Shown: in pieces, positions 1 to 8,188 of the stretch | How the letters are laid out: every line of letters starts with the position of its first letter | How positions within the stretch are numbered: position 1 is the stretch's first letter | Assembly: GCA_000238815.2 (NCBI GenBank) | Contig: AFXB01000010.1 | Span: 996,501 to 1,060,500 of the forward strand | Reading direction: 5' to 3' | Source of the DNA: SAR116 cluster alpha proteobacterium HIMB100 | GTDB taxonomy: Bacteria; Pseudomonadota; Alphaproteobacteria; Puniceispirillales; Puniceispirillaceae | DNA: 64,000 bases | Translations under genes and position numbers: made by a program | The notes under the pieces: generated by a model | Databases searched by the model: none | The model's input: only the letters and a program-made list of their open reading frames with translations | Told to the model about the DNA's origin: nothing

Positions 1-587
1 TCTGCACGCCGCCTGCCATCATAAATCGAAAAATTATGCGTACAGGGCGCGCCTGCCTGCAGCTTGTCCAGCATGGTCATCATGGCGCTGAACGGGTCAG
101 TTACATTCCGCCGCATCTCATCTGTCACCGGAAAGACCTTCTGTGTGTCCGGCGGCGGCTGGGCGGTGGTCAGGGCTTGTGTGCCATCTTCAGACCAATA
201 GGTTTCCGCCAGGCTGGTCTCGCCGCCATAGGCACTGGCGATCACCAGCTGTGTGGCCTGCCAGCCGGCCGTGCCGCGGCGCGACCGCAGGCTGACATAA
301 CCTGCAAAATCAGCCACCAGGCTGGCCAGCCCTTTGGCCGTTGATTCGCCATGCATAAAGAACTGATCCGCACCGATTGACCAGCGGGCCTGGCTGGTGC
401 CGACATCTGTTTCACCCCATTCAGTATGATAGATAAATTCATAGCTCTTTGTTTGCTCATCTGCCTGTGCCTGCACAGGGCCTGTCCCGCCGATGGCACT
501 CAGAACCGCTATTGCGGCCGTGATGCGGGTAAGGCCGGCAATAAAGGGCCAGCCAGAAGCAGAGGATCGAGACGTTTTTGTTTCCAA
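1..587 (-). CDS. DUF3108 domain protein, 3' part outside window
   Basis: About 195 codons are visible. The reading frame starts at a TTG directly after an in-frame TAA and runs off the left edge. The N-terminus carries a signal-peptide-like hydrophobic stretch ending VQA, so the product is probably periplasmic or outer-membrane associated. The visible part has YEFIYHTEWG early and, near the edge, DPFSAMMTMLDKL followed by PCTHNFSIYDGRRRA, which matches the DUF3108 layout (a Dx-SA-LL helix, then a Cys and a Phe/Tyr-DGRRR strand). No ATG lies upstream in frame, so the TTG is the likely start. This puts the first 79 bases inside the 3' end of the M23 peptidase gene upstream, so the two are probably co-transcribed. 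Function of the family is unknown to me; a cell-envelope role is plausible. Confidence 0.75.
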   Translation of the reverse strand, partial: METKTSRSSASGWPFIAGLTRITAAIAVLSAIGGTGPVQAQADEQTKSYEFIYHTEWGETDVGTSQARWSIGADQFFMHGESTAKGLASLVADFAGYVSLRSRRGTAGWQATQLVIASAYGGETSLAETYWSEDGTQALTTAQPPPDTQKVFPVTDEMRRNVTDPFSAMMTMLDKLQAGAPCTHNFSIYDGRRRA

Positions 588-1381
588 TTAATCCGCCAGT
601 CTAGATGAGGGCCGGTTGACCGTCCGGTTGACCCAACCTTTCCGATAATTTCTCCTCGTTTTACGGCACGGCCGGCCGGAACGATCATCTCTTGCAAATG
701 TGAATAGGTTGAATTGATATAAAAGCCATGATCGATAATCACTGTGCCGCCGGTGAAATATAAATCCTTGGCCATCACCACGCGGCCATCTGCAGGTGCA
801 CGGACCGCCAGGCCCGGGGCAGCGGCAATATCAATGCCGTAATGCGGCTGGCGCGGCTGGCCGTTCAGGATTCGTTGCGAGCCGTAAATGCCGCTGATAC
901 GTCCCCAGACGGGCCAGTCAAAACCGTTCACCAGCACATCATCCTGACGCGAAAAAATGGCCCGTGCGGCTTTCACATCGGCAATATCCTGTCTGATTCG
1001 GTCCAGGGTTTTTTGCGGCGGGGTCACCATATTTGTCGGCAGATTATCAATCCTCTGGATATTATAGCTGCGGGTCTGCGGGGTCAGGGTCAGCTGTTCA
1101 GCCCGGCCGTTCACAGGTTCAATTTCAAGGCTGACGGCCATGCTGTCATCACGGTGGAACCCAATTGCAAAATACCCATCATCGCTCAGCTTCTGCCTGA
1201 CGCCATCCAGATGGACTTCTGAATCAGGGGCAGCCTTGAAGACCATCAGATGCCCCTGAACTGCTGTCCCGCGCACCAGTTCAGCGGCCTGGCTGTGCGT
1301 ATACAGGCCAAGGCCCAGCACGAAAACACCGGCAAAACGGCTCAGCATGATCTGGATTGTTCTGTGTTTTCTCATCCTCAC
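509..1381 (-). CDS. M23 family metallopeptidase (LytM domain), secreted
   Basis: A 290-residue putative peptidoglycan endopeptidase. Residues 13-33 form a signal peptide ending QAA, followed by an N-terminal beta domain and a C-terminal LytM/M23 fold (about 150-275). The first zinc motif HYGID is at H180/D184 and the accessory His is H228 (YSHL). The last motif reads TGPHLDW, so the third zinc ligand expected as His of HxH is Asp261 here. I recall this HLDW variant from other proteobacterial M23 proteins, so the enzyme may still be active. The gene overlaps the following DUF3108 gene by 79 bases, suggesting a shared envelope-related transcript. It is divergent from trxB. Substrate bond and activity are not deducible from sequence alone. 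Confidence 0.88.
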   Translation of the reverse strand: MRMRKHRTIQIMLSRFAGVFVLGLGLYTHSQAAELVRGTAVQGHLMVFKAAPDSEVHLDGVRQKLSDDGYFAIGFHRDDSMAVSLEIEPVNGRAEQLTLTPQTRSYNIQRIDNLPTNMVTPPQKTLDRIRQDIADVKAARAIFSRQDDVLVNGFDWPVWGRISGIYGSQRILNGQPRQPHYGIDIAAAPGLAVRAPADGRVVMAKDLYFTGGTVIIDHGFYINSTYSHLQEMIVPAGRAVKRGEIIGKVGSTGRSTGPHLDWRINWKQKRLDPLLLAGPLLPALPASRPQ

Positions 1382-1485
1382 GCCTTGACAATCAATCGCT
1401 GGCTTCGTTTAAAGATAATCCTGACATCAATCAGGTGACCGGCGCAAATGAAAAGCCAGGACAGGCGAAGACAGGGATAAAAATC

Positions 1486-2421
1486 ATGGCCTCCAGACAT
1501 GAAAAAGTGGTGATCATTGGGGCGGGTGCCGCCGGGCTTACAGCGGCGATTTATGCTGCTCGGGCGAATTTGCAGCCGGTGATCTTAACCGGCCTTCAGC
1601 CAGGCGGCCAGCTGACCATCACCACAGATGTCGAAAATTACCCGGGCTTTGCTGATGTGGTCCAGGGGCCCTGGCTGATGCAACAGATGCAGGAACAGGC
1701 AGAAAATGTCGGCACACGGGTCATTTATGATCTGATAACCGAACTGGACGCTTTAACACATCCCTTTACCTTAAAATGTGATTCAGGTGACGTGATCACC
1801 GCGGATAGTGTAATTCTCGCCACCGGGGCCAGTGCGCGCTGGCTTGGCCTTGATTCAGAAACAGCCTTTAACGGGCGCGGCGTATCAGCCTGTGCAACCT
1901 GTGACGGGTTTTTCTATCGGGACAAGGATGTGGTGGTTGTTGGCGGGGGCAATACAGCAGTTGAAGAAGCGTTGTATCTGGCCAATATCTGCCGCTCTGT
2001 GACATTGGTTCATCGCCGTGATTCCTTGCGCGCTGAACAGATAATGCAGGAACGTCTGATGGCGCATGACAAAATCACCGTCAAATGGAACCGTGTGGTC
2101 GAAGAGGTTTTAGGTGATGACAAAGGCGTTACTGCTGTGCGTCTGGCCGCAACAGATGGCGGTGCGGGCGAAGATGTGCCTGCCCATGGCCTGTTTGTGG
2201 CAATCGGTCATGATCCGGCAACCGCGGCCTTTGCCCAAGCGGTGACGCTTGATGATGAAGGCTATATTACGGTTGAAACCGGGACCACGCGGACCTCTGT
2301 TGACGGGATTTTTGCTGCCGGTGATTGTGTGGATAAAATCTATCGCCAGGCGGTGACGGCTGCCGGTATGGGTTGTATGGCCGCATTGGATGCCGAACGC
2401 TGGCTCGCCAGCAAGGCCTGA
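1486..2421 (+). CDS. trxB: thioredoxin-disulfide reductase
   Basis: A 311-residue cytoplasmic flavoenzyme that reduces thioredoxin with NADPH. The FAD dinucleotide motif GAGAAG is at 12-17, the redox-active CATC at 136-139, the NADPH motif GGGNTA at 153-158, and the C-terminal FAD motif GIFAAGDC near 285. Length is normal for low-molecular-weight TrxB. I chose the ATG opening MASRHEKVV because it follows an AGGGA ribosome site; the 43 codons upstream in the same frame have no family similarity. It is divergently transcribed from the M23 peptidase and convergent with the cold-shock gene. No frameshift or missing residue seen. Confidence 0.97.
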   Translation: MASRHEKVVIIGAGAAGLTAAIYAARANLQPVILTGLQPGGQLTITTDVENYPGFADVVQGPWLMQQMQEQAENVGTRVIYDLITELDALTHPFTLKCDSGDVITADSVILATGASARWLGLDSETAFNGRGVSACATCDGFFYRDKDVVVVGGGNTAVEEALYLANICRSVTLVHRRDSLRAEQIMQERLMAHDKITVKWNRVVEEVLGDDKGVTAVRLAATDGGAGEDVPAHGLFVAIGHDPATAAFAQAVTLDDEGYITVETGTTRTSVDGIFAAGDCVDKIYRQAVTAAGMGCMAALDAERWLASKA

Positions 2422-2453
2422 CCCCGGTCTGTTAAAGACTGGCCGTTTTAATC

Positions 2454-2481
2454 TTGGCCGCTCAATCCTGGCCGCTCAATC
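2454..2481. repeat. tandem 14-bp repeat at 3' end of cold-shock gene
   Basis: Two near-identical 14-base units (TTGGCCGCTCAATC, then CTGGCCGCTCAATC) lie head to tail between trxB and the cold-shock gene, with a third truncated start (CTGGCGG). The second copy includes the stop codon of the cold-shock gene, so the repeat has extended into its 3' end. No terminator-like T run is attached. Probably slippage rather than a functional site. Confidence 0.6.
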
Positions 2482-2949
2482 CTGGCGGAATAACCTGACC
2501 TCAGTGGCTTGCGGGCCTTTGCCCTCATCACTGACATGAAGCAGAATTTGCTGGCCTTCAGTTAAATTATGGATGCCGCAAATGCGCAAGGTGCGCAGAT
2601 GCACAAATACATCCCGTTTATCCGCACCGATATCGACAAACCCATATCCTTTGTAAGTGTTGAAGAATTTGACCACGCCTTTGACTTCATTTTCGCGTAA
2701 TTCTGCATCTACCGGAACAGATTTTGGTTTCACCCGTTCAATCGCCAGAATATCGTGAATCACTGCCCCGCAGTCATTTTCAGAAATACATACCGTCAGC
2801 ATGTCTCCTGGATAAATGGCGCTCAGGCCAAACTGGTCAAGGGCGCTGTGATGGATAAAAATTTCCTCACCCCCGACTTTTACAAACCCGTACCCTTTTC
2901 TTTCATTATACCAGACTACCTGTCCTTGACGTTTCCCGTCTTCCGTCAT
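2476..2949 (-). CDS. two-domain cold-shock protein
   Basis: A 157-residue protein with two complete cold-shock domains, about 8-70 and 88-155. Each contains the RNP1-like KGYGFV motif and an RNP2-like block (IFIHHSAL in the first, VFVHLRTL in the second), so both should bind single-stranded nucleic acid. Tandem double-CSD proteins of this size are typical of alphaproteobacteria, where they serve as RNA chaperones in cold or stationary phase. The linker (about 70-87) is charged. A 9-bp inverted repeat lies in the 5' leader, 23 bases before the start codon. The gene stands alone between trxB (convergent) and a DUF3047 gene (divergent). Confidence 0.93.
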   Translation of the reverse strand: MTEDGKRQGQVVWYNERKGYGFVKVGGEEIFIHHSALDQFGLSAIYPGDMLTVCISENDCGAVIHDILAIERVKPKSVPVDAELRENEVKGVVKFFNTYKGYGFVDIGADKRDVFVHLRTLRICGIHNLTEGQQILLHVSDEGKGPQATEVRLFRQD

Positions 2950-2971
2950 GTTCTTATCCTTTATTCGGCCG

Positions 2972-3007
2972 GCCTGTCTGCTAGGCTCAACAGCATGTCA
3001 GACAGGC
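2972..3007 (-). promoter_or_regulatory. leader hairpin upstream of cold-shock gene
   Basis: GCCTGTCTG at 2972-2980 is perfectly complementary to CAGACAGGC at 2999-3007, with an 18-base loop. On the minus strand this sits immediately before the ribosome site of the two-domain cold-shock gene. It also lies in the divergent region shared with the DUF3047 gene. It could be a translation-control hairpin or an operator. There is no T run, so it is not a simple terminator. Confidence 0.4.
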
Positions 3008-3077
3008 TTGAATTCCCCATGTTAAAGCTATAGTCTTTACAAGTATAATAAATGTAAAAAACAACCATTAGATAATT

Positions 3078-3916
3078 ATGTTCCTGTTAACAATTTTGCG
3101 CAATAACCTGCTGAGGCTGTGGCCTGTCTTTCCCCTCATGGCTCTGGCGGCCTGCGACAGACGGGCGGCTGGTTCTGGCGGGTCTGGTTTGGTCCGGGCT
3201 GTGCTGGCCATCTGGCTGACAGCAGCCCTGCTCGGGCTTGGCGGGGGGCGCGAGCTGACCTGGATGACGCGCTTATTCAGGAGGGCTGGTCTGAATTTAC
3301 CTTCGAAGATAAACAGGCGAATCAGTTTCTCCGGCCAGCTGGTCAGCCGGATATCATTCAGATCGATACAGACAATTCAGTATCGATTGCTTATCTGCCC
3401 TTTTCGTCTCCGCCAGTGAATTTAAAACGCACCCCTTATCTGACCTTCAGCTGGCAGCGCCTTGGCCCTGCGGTGGATACAGATCTGACTAAAAAAGGCG
3501 GTGATGATCGCACGCTGGCTGTATATGTCGCCTTTCCCTATCAGCCGGAACGGGCCATTTTCAAAGAAAGGCTGTTGCGTCCCTTTGTTGAAGCCAGCGA
3601 GGGGGATGACGCGCCGGGACGGGTGCTTACCTATCTGTGGGGCGGGGGCCAGCGGCGAGGCGGCTGGTTTGAAAACCCCTATACCGGATCAGCAGGATGG
3701 ATGCAGATTGTGCAGCTCCCCACTGACCCGGAACAGGTCTGGTTCAGCCATCGCATAGATGTGCGAACTGATTTTATGAACAGGTTCGGCTATCCGCCGC
3801 CCAACCCCAGCTATATCGCGATTGCGGCGGATAGTGATGATACCAAGGTAACATTTTCAGCTCAGGTCAGAAGGCCTGGGCTTTTCCGGCGGATAAATCA
3901 GCAATGGCGGCTGTGA
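3078..3916 (+). pseudogene. DUF3047 family protein, probable frameshift at G6 run
   Basis: The body of the protein reads in the frame of 3119-3916. It shows DUF3047 hallmarks: YLTFSWQRLGP, LAVYVAFPY, LTYLWGGG, the NPYT block, FGYPPPNPSYIAI and ADSDDT. That frame has only a GTG start, and its first 50 residues look non-coding (rich in W, R and G, no signal sequence). The frame opening at ATG 3078 instead encodes a plausible export signal (AVLAIWLTAALLGLGGG) and then loses DUF3047 similarity. The two join cleanly if one G is added to the six-G run at 3243-3248. Either a sequencing or real -1 indel, or slippage, is likely. The gene overlaps the 3' end of pyrF by 50 bases, convergently. Family function unknown; secreted or periplasmic if the signal is real. 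Confidence 0.65.
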
Positions 3917-4808
3917 TCGCTGCTGTCATTGCGTCAACCGCCTCTGTCTCGTTACGGGCTGCCTGTACTGCCCTGCCATGTGTAATGGCCCGCGACGCGT
4001 TGACCAGCCCGCCTGTATACAGACCGGTCTGGCTGTCTTTGATCAGGCCGGCCAAAGCGTCTTCAGCACTGGCCCCTTGTGCCCCATAGCCGGGGATCAA
4101 AAATGGTGCAGCAGACAGATGCTGGCGCACGGCTCTGGCTTCCTCAGGGCCGGTGGCCCCGACCACAATCCCGACTGAAGACAGCCCGCTCGCAGCATCG
4201 CTCAGCCGGTCAACATAAGGGGCCAGCCCATCAGCCAGATGCGCCCAGATGGCTTTTCCCTCACTTTGTTTCTGCTGCAGATCAGCTGATCCCTTATTGC
4301 TGGTCCGTACCAGAACAAACAGGCCTGAACAGGTTTGTTCTGCCCGGGTAATGAATGGCCCCAGACTGTCAAATCCTAAATAGGGATTGACGGTCAGCGC
4401 ATCTGATGGAAATGCCGCCTCTGCCCCCAGCCAGGCCTCTGCATAGGCTGTGGCGGTCGTGCCGATATCGCCGCGTTTGGCATCCATGATTACCAACAGC
4501 CCGCGTTTCTGTGCCGCGGCTGCTGCCTCAGCCAGAACCTGCAATCCTTTTGCGCCGTGCCGTTCAAAAAAGGCAGCCTGTGGTTTGACTGCCGGGACCC
4601 GGCCTGCCGCCGCCTCAATCACCGCTAGAGTAAAAGCGCGTAAGTGCGTGACCGCCTTGTCTGAACCGGCGATCTGATCAGCCCCGCCAAAAACAGCAGG
4701 CATCAGCTCCGGATGGGGGTCAATGCCGACACATAAAACCGTGCCGGTCTGGCAGAGCGCGCTGCTTAGCCTGGCCGCAAAGCTGTTGTCTGTCTGACGT
4801 GCTGTCAT
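3867..4808 (-). CDS. pyrF: orotidine 5'-phosphate decarboxylase (type 2)
   Basis: A 313-residue enzyme converting OMP to UMP in de novo pyrimidine synthesis. Its length, longer than the usual 230-240 residues, and its insertions fit the type 2 PyrF subfamily. Visible active-site elements are GID at 28-30, K75 in AVKPQ, and the DxKxxD motif DAKRGD at 109-114. The phosphate-binding region near the C-terminus contains PGYGAQG and TGGLVNASR. It lies 6 bases from gapR on the same strand and may share its transcript. Its 3' end overlaps the opposite DUF3047 gene. No missing residues. Confidence 0.95.
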   Translation of the reverse strand: MTARQTDNSFAARLSSALCQTGTVLCVGIDPHPELMPAVFGGADQIAGSDKAVTHLRAFTLAVIEAAAGRVPAVKPQAAFFERHGAKGLQVLAEAAAAAQKRGLLVIMDAKRGDIGTTATAYAEAWLGAEAAFPSDALTVNPYLGFDSLGPFITRAEQTCSGLFVLVRTSNKGSADLQQKQSEGKAIWAHLADGLAPYVDRLSDAASGLSSVGIVVGATGPEEARAVRQHLSAAPFLIPGYGAQGASAEDALAGLIKDSQTGLYTGGLVNASRAITHGRAVQAARNETEAVDAMTAAITAAIADLSAGKAQAF

Positions 4809-4814
4809 CTGGTG

Positions 4815-5060
4815 TTAATCCAGGCCCAAAGCTTCACGATAGGTGGTCAGCAGCGTGTCCTGTTCGGCCAGCAAATCTGTATCCATGGCCCGTAATTTGA
4901 TGATCTGGCGCATGGTTTTAGGGTCAAATCCTGAATGTTTGGCCTCAGAATAGACATCACGAATATCGGCCATCAGCGCGCGTTTTTCTTCTTCCAGCCG
5001 CTCAATACGCTCAATATATTGGCGCAGCTGATCTGCACCTTGTGTCGGGGTAACATCCAT
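4815..5060 (-). CDS. gapR: GapR nucleoid-associated protein (DUF2312)
   Basis: An 81-residue predicted all-helical protein. It shows the DUF2312/GapR pattern IERIERLEEEK, DIRDVYSEAK, then GFDPKTMRQIIKLR. GapR, studied in Caulobacter, forms tetramers that clamp overtwisted AT-rich DNA ahead of polymerases and supports gyrase and topoisomerase IV. The length matches the family. It is followed closely by pyrF on the same strand and preceded by the DUF1244 gene. GapR is a strong marker for alphaproteobacterial origin of the window. Confidence 0.93.
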   Translation of the reverse strand: MDVTPTQGADQLRQYIERIERLEEEKRALMADIRDVYSEAKHSGFDPKTMRQIIKLRAMDTDLLAEQDTLLTTYREALGLD

Positions 5061-5110
5061 TACATTCTCATCTTTACATCAGGGTTAATACGCTGTGCTG
5101 AACCGGCTGC

Positions 5111-5419
5111 TCAGTCATGTGTTGCCGCAAAAGCAGCTTTCTGGGCGTCTGTTGCTTCGGTTTGATATTTTTCGCGCCACTCTTCATAAGGCATCCCATA
5201 AAAATAGGTTCGTGCCTCTTCTTTGCTGATTTCCAGATTACGGTTCTGACCGGCTTCCTGGACCCAGCGTGACAGACAGTTCCGGCAAAATCCCGTCAGG
5301 TTCATCATATCAATATTCTGGACATCTGTCCTGTTCTGCAGATGGTCTCTCAGGGTCCGGAACGCGGCCGCCTGTAATTCAATTTCTGTTTGCGAATCGA
5401 TATCTTTCAGCTCTGTCAT
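5111..5419 (-). CDS. DUF1244 family protein
   Basis: A 102-residue small cytoplasmic protein. The core MMNLTGFCRNCLSRWVQEA and the tail block YGMPYEEWREKYQ are diagnostic of DUF1244. The CxxC-like FCRNC pair could bind metal, but this is not established. No signal peptide or membrane segment. It lies upstream of gapR and pyrF on the same strand and is divergent from mntR. Function is unknown to me. Confidence 0.88.
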   Translation of the reverse strand: MTELKDIDSQTEIELQAAAFRTLRDHLQNRTDVQNIDMMNLTGFCRNCLSRWVQEAGQNRNLEISKEEARTYFYGMPYEEWREKYQTEATDAQKAAFAATHD

Positions 5420-5541
5420 GGCTTGCCTCCTTGTGCTGTGCGCGGGTCTTACACCTTCTGCCTGCGTGGTCTGGTCCGCCAGCCCTTGTTATATCATTGT
5501 TCGGGATGAAAACAAGTTCACATCAAAGGGTCTGAAAAAAA

Positions 5542-5556
5542 TTTGCCTCAGCTAAC
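5542..5556. promoter_or_regulatory. possible MntR-type operator
   Basis: TTTGCCTCAGCTAAC, read on the minus strand as GTTAGCTGAGGCAAA, contains AGCnnAGGC, which resembles the core of MntR-type boxes as I remember them. It lies in the gap between DUF1244 and mntR, 77 bases before the mntR start. The dyad is imperfect and no mntH is visible nearby, so this is only a candidate. Confidence 0.25.
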
Positions 5557-5632
5557 TTTCTATTTTATGTTTCAGCTTGACACAGGGCACAGGGACCTGT
5601 GACGGGCGACGGGATGGCGGTATCATAAGCTT

Positions 5633-6055
5633 ATGACTGATGCGCATATTGCACAAAGTGCGGCTAAATTTGAACGAATCCGGAAAGCACATCAGAGCGA
5701 GGTTGCCGAGGATTATGTTGAAATGATTGCGGATCTGATTGAACAGACCGGCGAAGCACGGGCTGTTGATCTGGCCTCATTATTTGGCGTGACGGCCCCG
5801 ACGGTAAATGCAACAATACAGCGCCTGCAAAAAGACGGTCTTGTCATCTCGCGTCCCTACCGGTCTATTTTCCTGACCCCTTCCGGCCAGGAGCTGGCCG
5901 CGTTTTGCCGCAGGCGGCATACAGTTGTTCGTGATTTTCTGATCGCGATCGGTGTCGATGCCGAAGTGGCTGAACAGGATGCCGAAGGGGTGGAACATCA
6001 CGTCAGTGAAACCACGCTCCAGCGTTTTGCCGATTTTGTGGCGGCCAGGCGTTAA
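5633..6055 (+). CDS. mntR: DtxR/MntR family metal-dependent regulator
   Basis: A 140-residue repressor of the DtxR family, closest in layout to proteobacterial MntR (manganese-responsive control of uptake). An N-terminal winged helix-turn-helix spans about 35-90 (VDLASLFGVTAPTVNATIQRLQKDGLV), followed by the metal-binding dimerisation helices with EVAEQDAEGVEHHVSETTL. That segment supplies the Glu and His ligands expected for Mn. It has no C-terminal SH3-like domain, consistent with MntR rather than DtxR. It shares a 4-base convergent overlap with the GT39 gene. Which metal transporter it controls is not shown in this window. Confidence 0.9.
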   Translation: MTDAHIAQSAAKFERIRKAHQSEVAEDYVEMIADLIEQTGEARAVDLASLFGVTAPTVNATIQRLQKDGLVISRPYRSIFLTPSGQELAAFCRRRHTVVRDFLIAIGVDAEVAEQDAEGVEHHVSETTLQRFADFVAARR

Positions 6056-7554
6056 TCGGCCACCCAGAACCAGACGCGGCGGGTATCTGTTTGACTGATT
6101 TTCACATCTGATTGTGGCCCGGCTATGCGCCAGCTGGCGCGCACAGGCAGATGATGCGGTGCGCTGTCTGTATCTGTCAGCGCCAGCCATGGCCGAACAG
6201 AGCCTAGGCTGAGCGGATAGGTCCGGTGATAATGATTACCTTGTCCCGGCCCTAACCGAGGCAGCACAATCGCCAGCCCGTCTCCCTGCAGATGCCCCCC
6301 CTGTAAATGCCCCTGTAAATGCCAATGCAGCAAGGCAGCACTTTCCCGGTCATAGGCAATAATGGTTTTGGCGCCGGTTGTTTGGGCGATGCGCAGGGTT
6401 TGTTCAGCCAGGACCGGCCAGCCTTTCAGATGCCGAAACGGATCAGAGGCCGGCGCAAGCAGGCCGAGGCTGCCTGCTGCTGACGCTATAATAAAGCCGC
6501 TGCAGAGCACAAGATTGATCCCCACTGCCAGCTGTGCTGTGCTGCGCATCAGCCTGTGCTTGCTGGCCACAATCATCTGGCTGACCAACAAGGTGGCAGC
6601 CGGATAGGCGGCAACAGCCCAATTGGCATTGGCTTCTTTTAGGATGGCCTGAACCGTCATAATGATCAGCACCGGCCAGACAAACAGATGCAGCCACCGG
6701 CCCTGTCCGCTACGCCCTGATAAAAAGACCGTACACATCAGCAACACCAGCAATAGCGGGCCAAATACACCCAATTGTGCGGTCCAGAATTTAGCACCGC
6801 CGCTGAGCGATGCTGTGCTGTCCTGCAGATTGGCATTTTCGCCTAAATGCAGAATGGTCACAAATCCGTTGCTGTAATTCCATATCCAGGTCGGCAGCGA
6901 GGTGACAAGCACAGCCAGACAGAATAACAGGATCAGCTGCACCCGCTCAACGCTGCGGCGGCGTCTGTCTGCACCCAGAATGATCAGCACACTGATGATG
7001 AAATACAGCCCGGCATATTTGGCCAGGGCCGCCAGACCAATACAAATGCCTGCACCGATCACCCAGCGGCCGCCAGACCTGTCTGCCTGAAGCGCACGTG
7101 CAAAACAGTATAAAGCTGCTGACCAGAACAGCAGCATCGGCGTGTCTGTCGACATCACGAAACTGCCTAAGCCCACCGCTGGCAGGCTGGCCCATAACAG
7201 CGCGGCCAGCCGTCCGGCAGCCTCTGAAAATACCCTCGCGCCTGTCCGCCACAAAATCACCGCGCTCAGCAGATGTAACACAGGTGCGGCAACTCTCAGG
7301 CCGATAATCTGTTCTGCCGGTATCTTGTCTGTCAGCGCCAGAATCCAGGCGATCAGCGGGGGCTTGGAATAATAGCCCAATTGCGGGGTCTGACCCCACA
7401 GCCAGTATTGGGCCTCATCCACTCCCGGGCCCAAGGGGCTCACCGCAAGTGCAAACAGCCGCACCGCCAACAGGCCAAGCAGGACAGCCCAGACCAGTGG
7501 CAGGTTCAGAACAGGGCCGGATGGCCGCAATGACAGCGGGTTGGGCATCAGCAA
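6052..7554 (-). CDS. GT39-family membrane glycosyltransferase (ArnT/PMT-like)
   Basis: A 500-residue polytopic inner-membrane protein. The first periplasmic loop carries the catalytic pattern GVDEAQYWLW (D46-E47) followed by GYYSKPPLIAW, typical of ArnT/PMT_2 enzymes that transfer a sugar from a polyprenyl phosphate to a lipid or protein acceptor. About ten hydrophobic segments fill residues 20-370. The C-terminal region is soluble and presumably periplasmic. Both donor and acceptor are unknown; ArnT-type lipid A modification is one option. It lacks the WWDYG motif of oligosaccharyltransferases. It is convergent with mntR and divergent from sufE. Confidence 0.85.
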   Translation of the reverse strand: MLMPNPLSLRPSGPVLNLPLVWAVLLGLLAVRLFALAVSPLGPGVDEAQYWLWGQTPQLGYYSKPPLIAWILALTDKIPAEQIIGLRVAAPVLHLLSAVILWRTGARVFSEAAGRLAALLWASLPAVGLGSFVMSTDTPMLLFWSAALYCFARALQADRSGGRWVIGAGICIGLAALAKYAGLYFIISVLIILGADRRRRSVERVQLILLFCLAVLVTSLPTWIWNYSNGFVTILHLGENANLQDSTASLSGGAKFWTAQLGVFGPLLLVLLMCTVFLSGRSGQGRWLHLFVWPVLIIMTVQAILKEANANWAVAAYPAATLLVSQMIVASKHRLMRSTAQLAVGINLVLCSGFIIASAAGSLGLLAPASDPFRHLKGWPVLAEQTLRIAQTTGAKTIIAYDRESAALLHWHLQGHLQGGHLQGDGLAIVLPRLGPGQGNHYHRTYPLSLGSVRPWLALTDTDSAPHHLPVRASWRIAGPQSDVKISQTDTRRVWFWVAD

Positions 7555-7737
7555 AACATCTCAAGACTAATCCAGATTTCTTATCGCCGCACCTTGCCGA
7601 AACAAAGAGCCTGCATTAGGTTCTAAGACAAATTACATCTGTCACGCAAGTCACACAAGGCGCACGCGGCGCTGGCCAGCCCGGACATCAGCCAGGATCA
7701 AAGACCAGATATTTTCAAACAAAGGTGAATCATACTC

Positions 7738-8163
7738 ATGTCAGACAGACAATCTGCGCAAGATGAAGCAGAGGAAATCATCGCGGAATTTTCATTCTTT
7801 GATGATTGGGCGGACAGATACCAGCATCTGATCGATCAGGGCCGCCGGCTGCCGGATATCCGCCCGGAATGGCGGGATGATGCACATCTGCTCAAAGGCT
7901 GCCAGTCGGTTGTCTATTTCGGCTCAGAACGCGATGACGCCGGGCTGCTGCATTTCAGCGCCGCGTCTGATGCGGCGATCGTACAGGGGCTTATCGCTTT
8001 ATTGCTGCGGGTATATTCTGCACGCCATCCTGATGAAATTCTGGCAACAGACCCCCAATTTCTGGCAGAAATTGGCCTGGATAAACATCTGTCGCCGACA
8101 CGCAAAAACGGCCTTGCCAGCATGGTTGAGGCCATTCACCATCACGCCCGCCAGTCAGGCTGA
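7738..8163 (+). CDS. sufE: SufE cysteine desulfurase activator
   Basis: A 141-residue SufE-fold protein. The sulfur-accepting Cys is C55 in LLKGCQS, followed by the family pattern VYFGSERDDAGLLHFSAASDA, and the conserved LSPTRKNGL near the end. SufE takes persulfide sulfur from SufS and passes it to the Fe-S scaffold. No suf operon genes are adjacent, so this is a stand-alone copy as often seen in alphaproteobacteria. Convergent with the GlxA-like regulator. Confidence 0.95.
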   Translation: MSDRQSAQDEAEEIIAEFSFFDDWADRYQHLIDQGRRLPDIRPEWRDDAHLLKGCQSVVYFGSERDDAGLLHFSAASDAAIVQGLIALLLRVYSARHPDEILATDPQFLAEIGLDKHLSPTRKNGLASMVEAIHHHARQSG

Positions 8164-8188
8164 CGATACAGCCTTCAGGTCAGCTGGC

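Noticed and set aside
36-344. Plus-strand open frame of about 100 codons at the left edge
   Set aside because: It is antisense to the DUF3108 reading frame, which has clear family motifs and a signal peptide; the plus frame has no recognisable content.
242-499. Minus-strand 85-codon frame MPSAGQALC
   Set aside because: It is a shifted frame of the DUF3108 gene; the TTG-initiated frame carries the domain motifs.
2454-2481. Start of a CRISPR-like or regulatory repeat array
   Set aside because: Only two full 14-base units with no spacers; best explained by slippage.
6052-7554. Second oligosaccharyltransferase
   Set aside because: It is polytopic with a first-loop DE motif, but lacks WWDYG and TIxE; the layout is that of GT39/ArnT.
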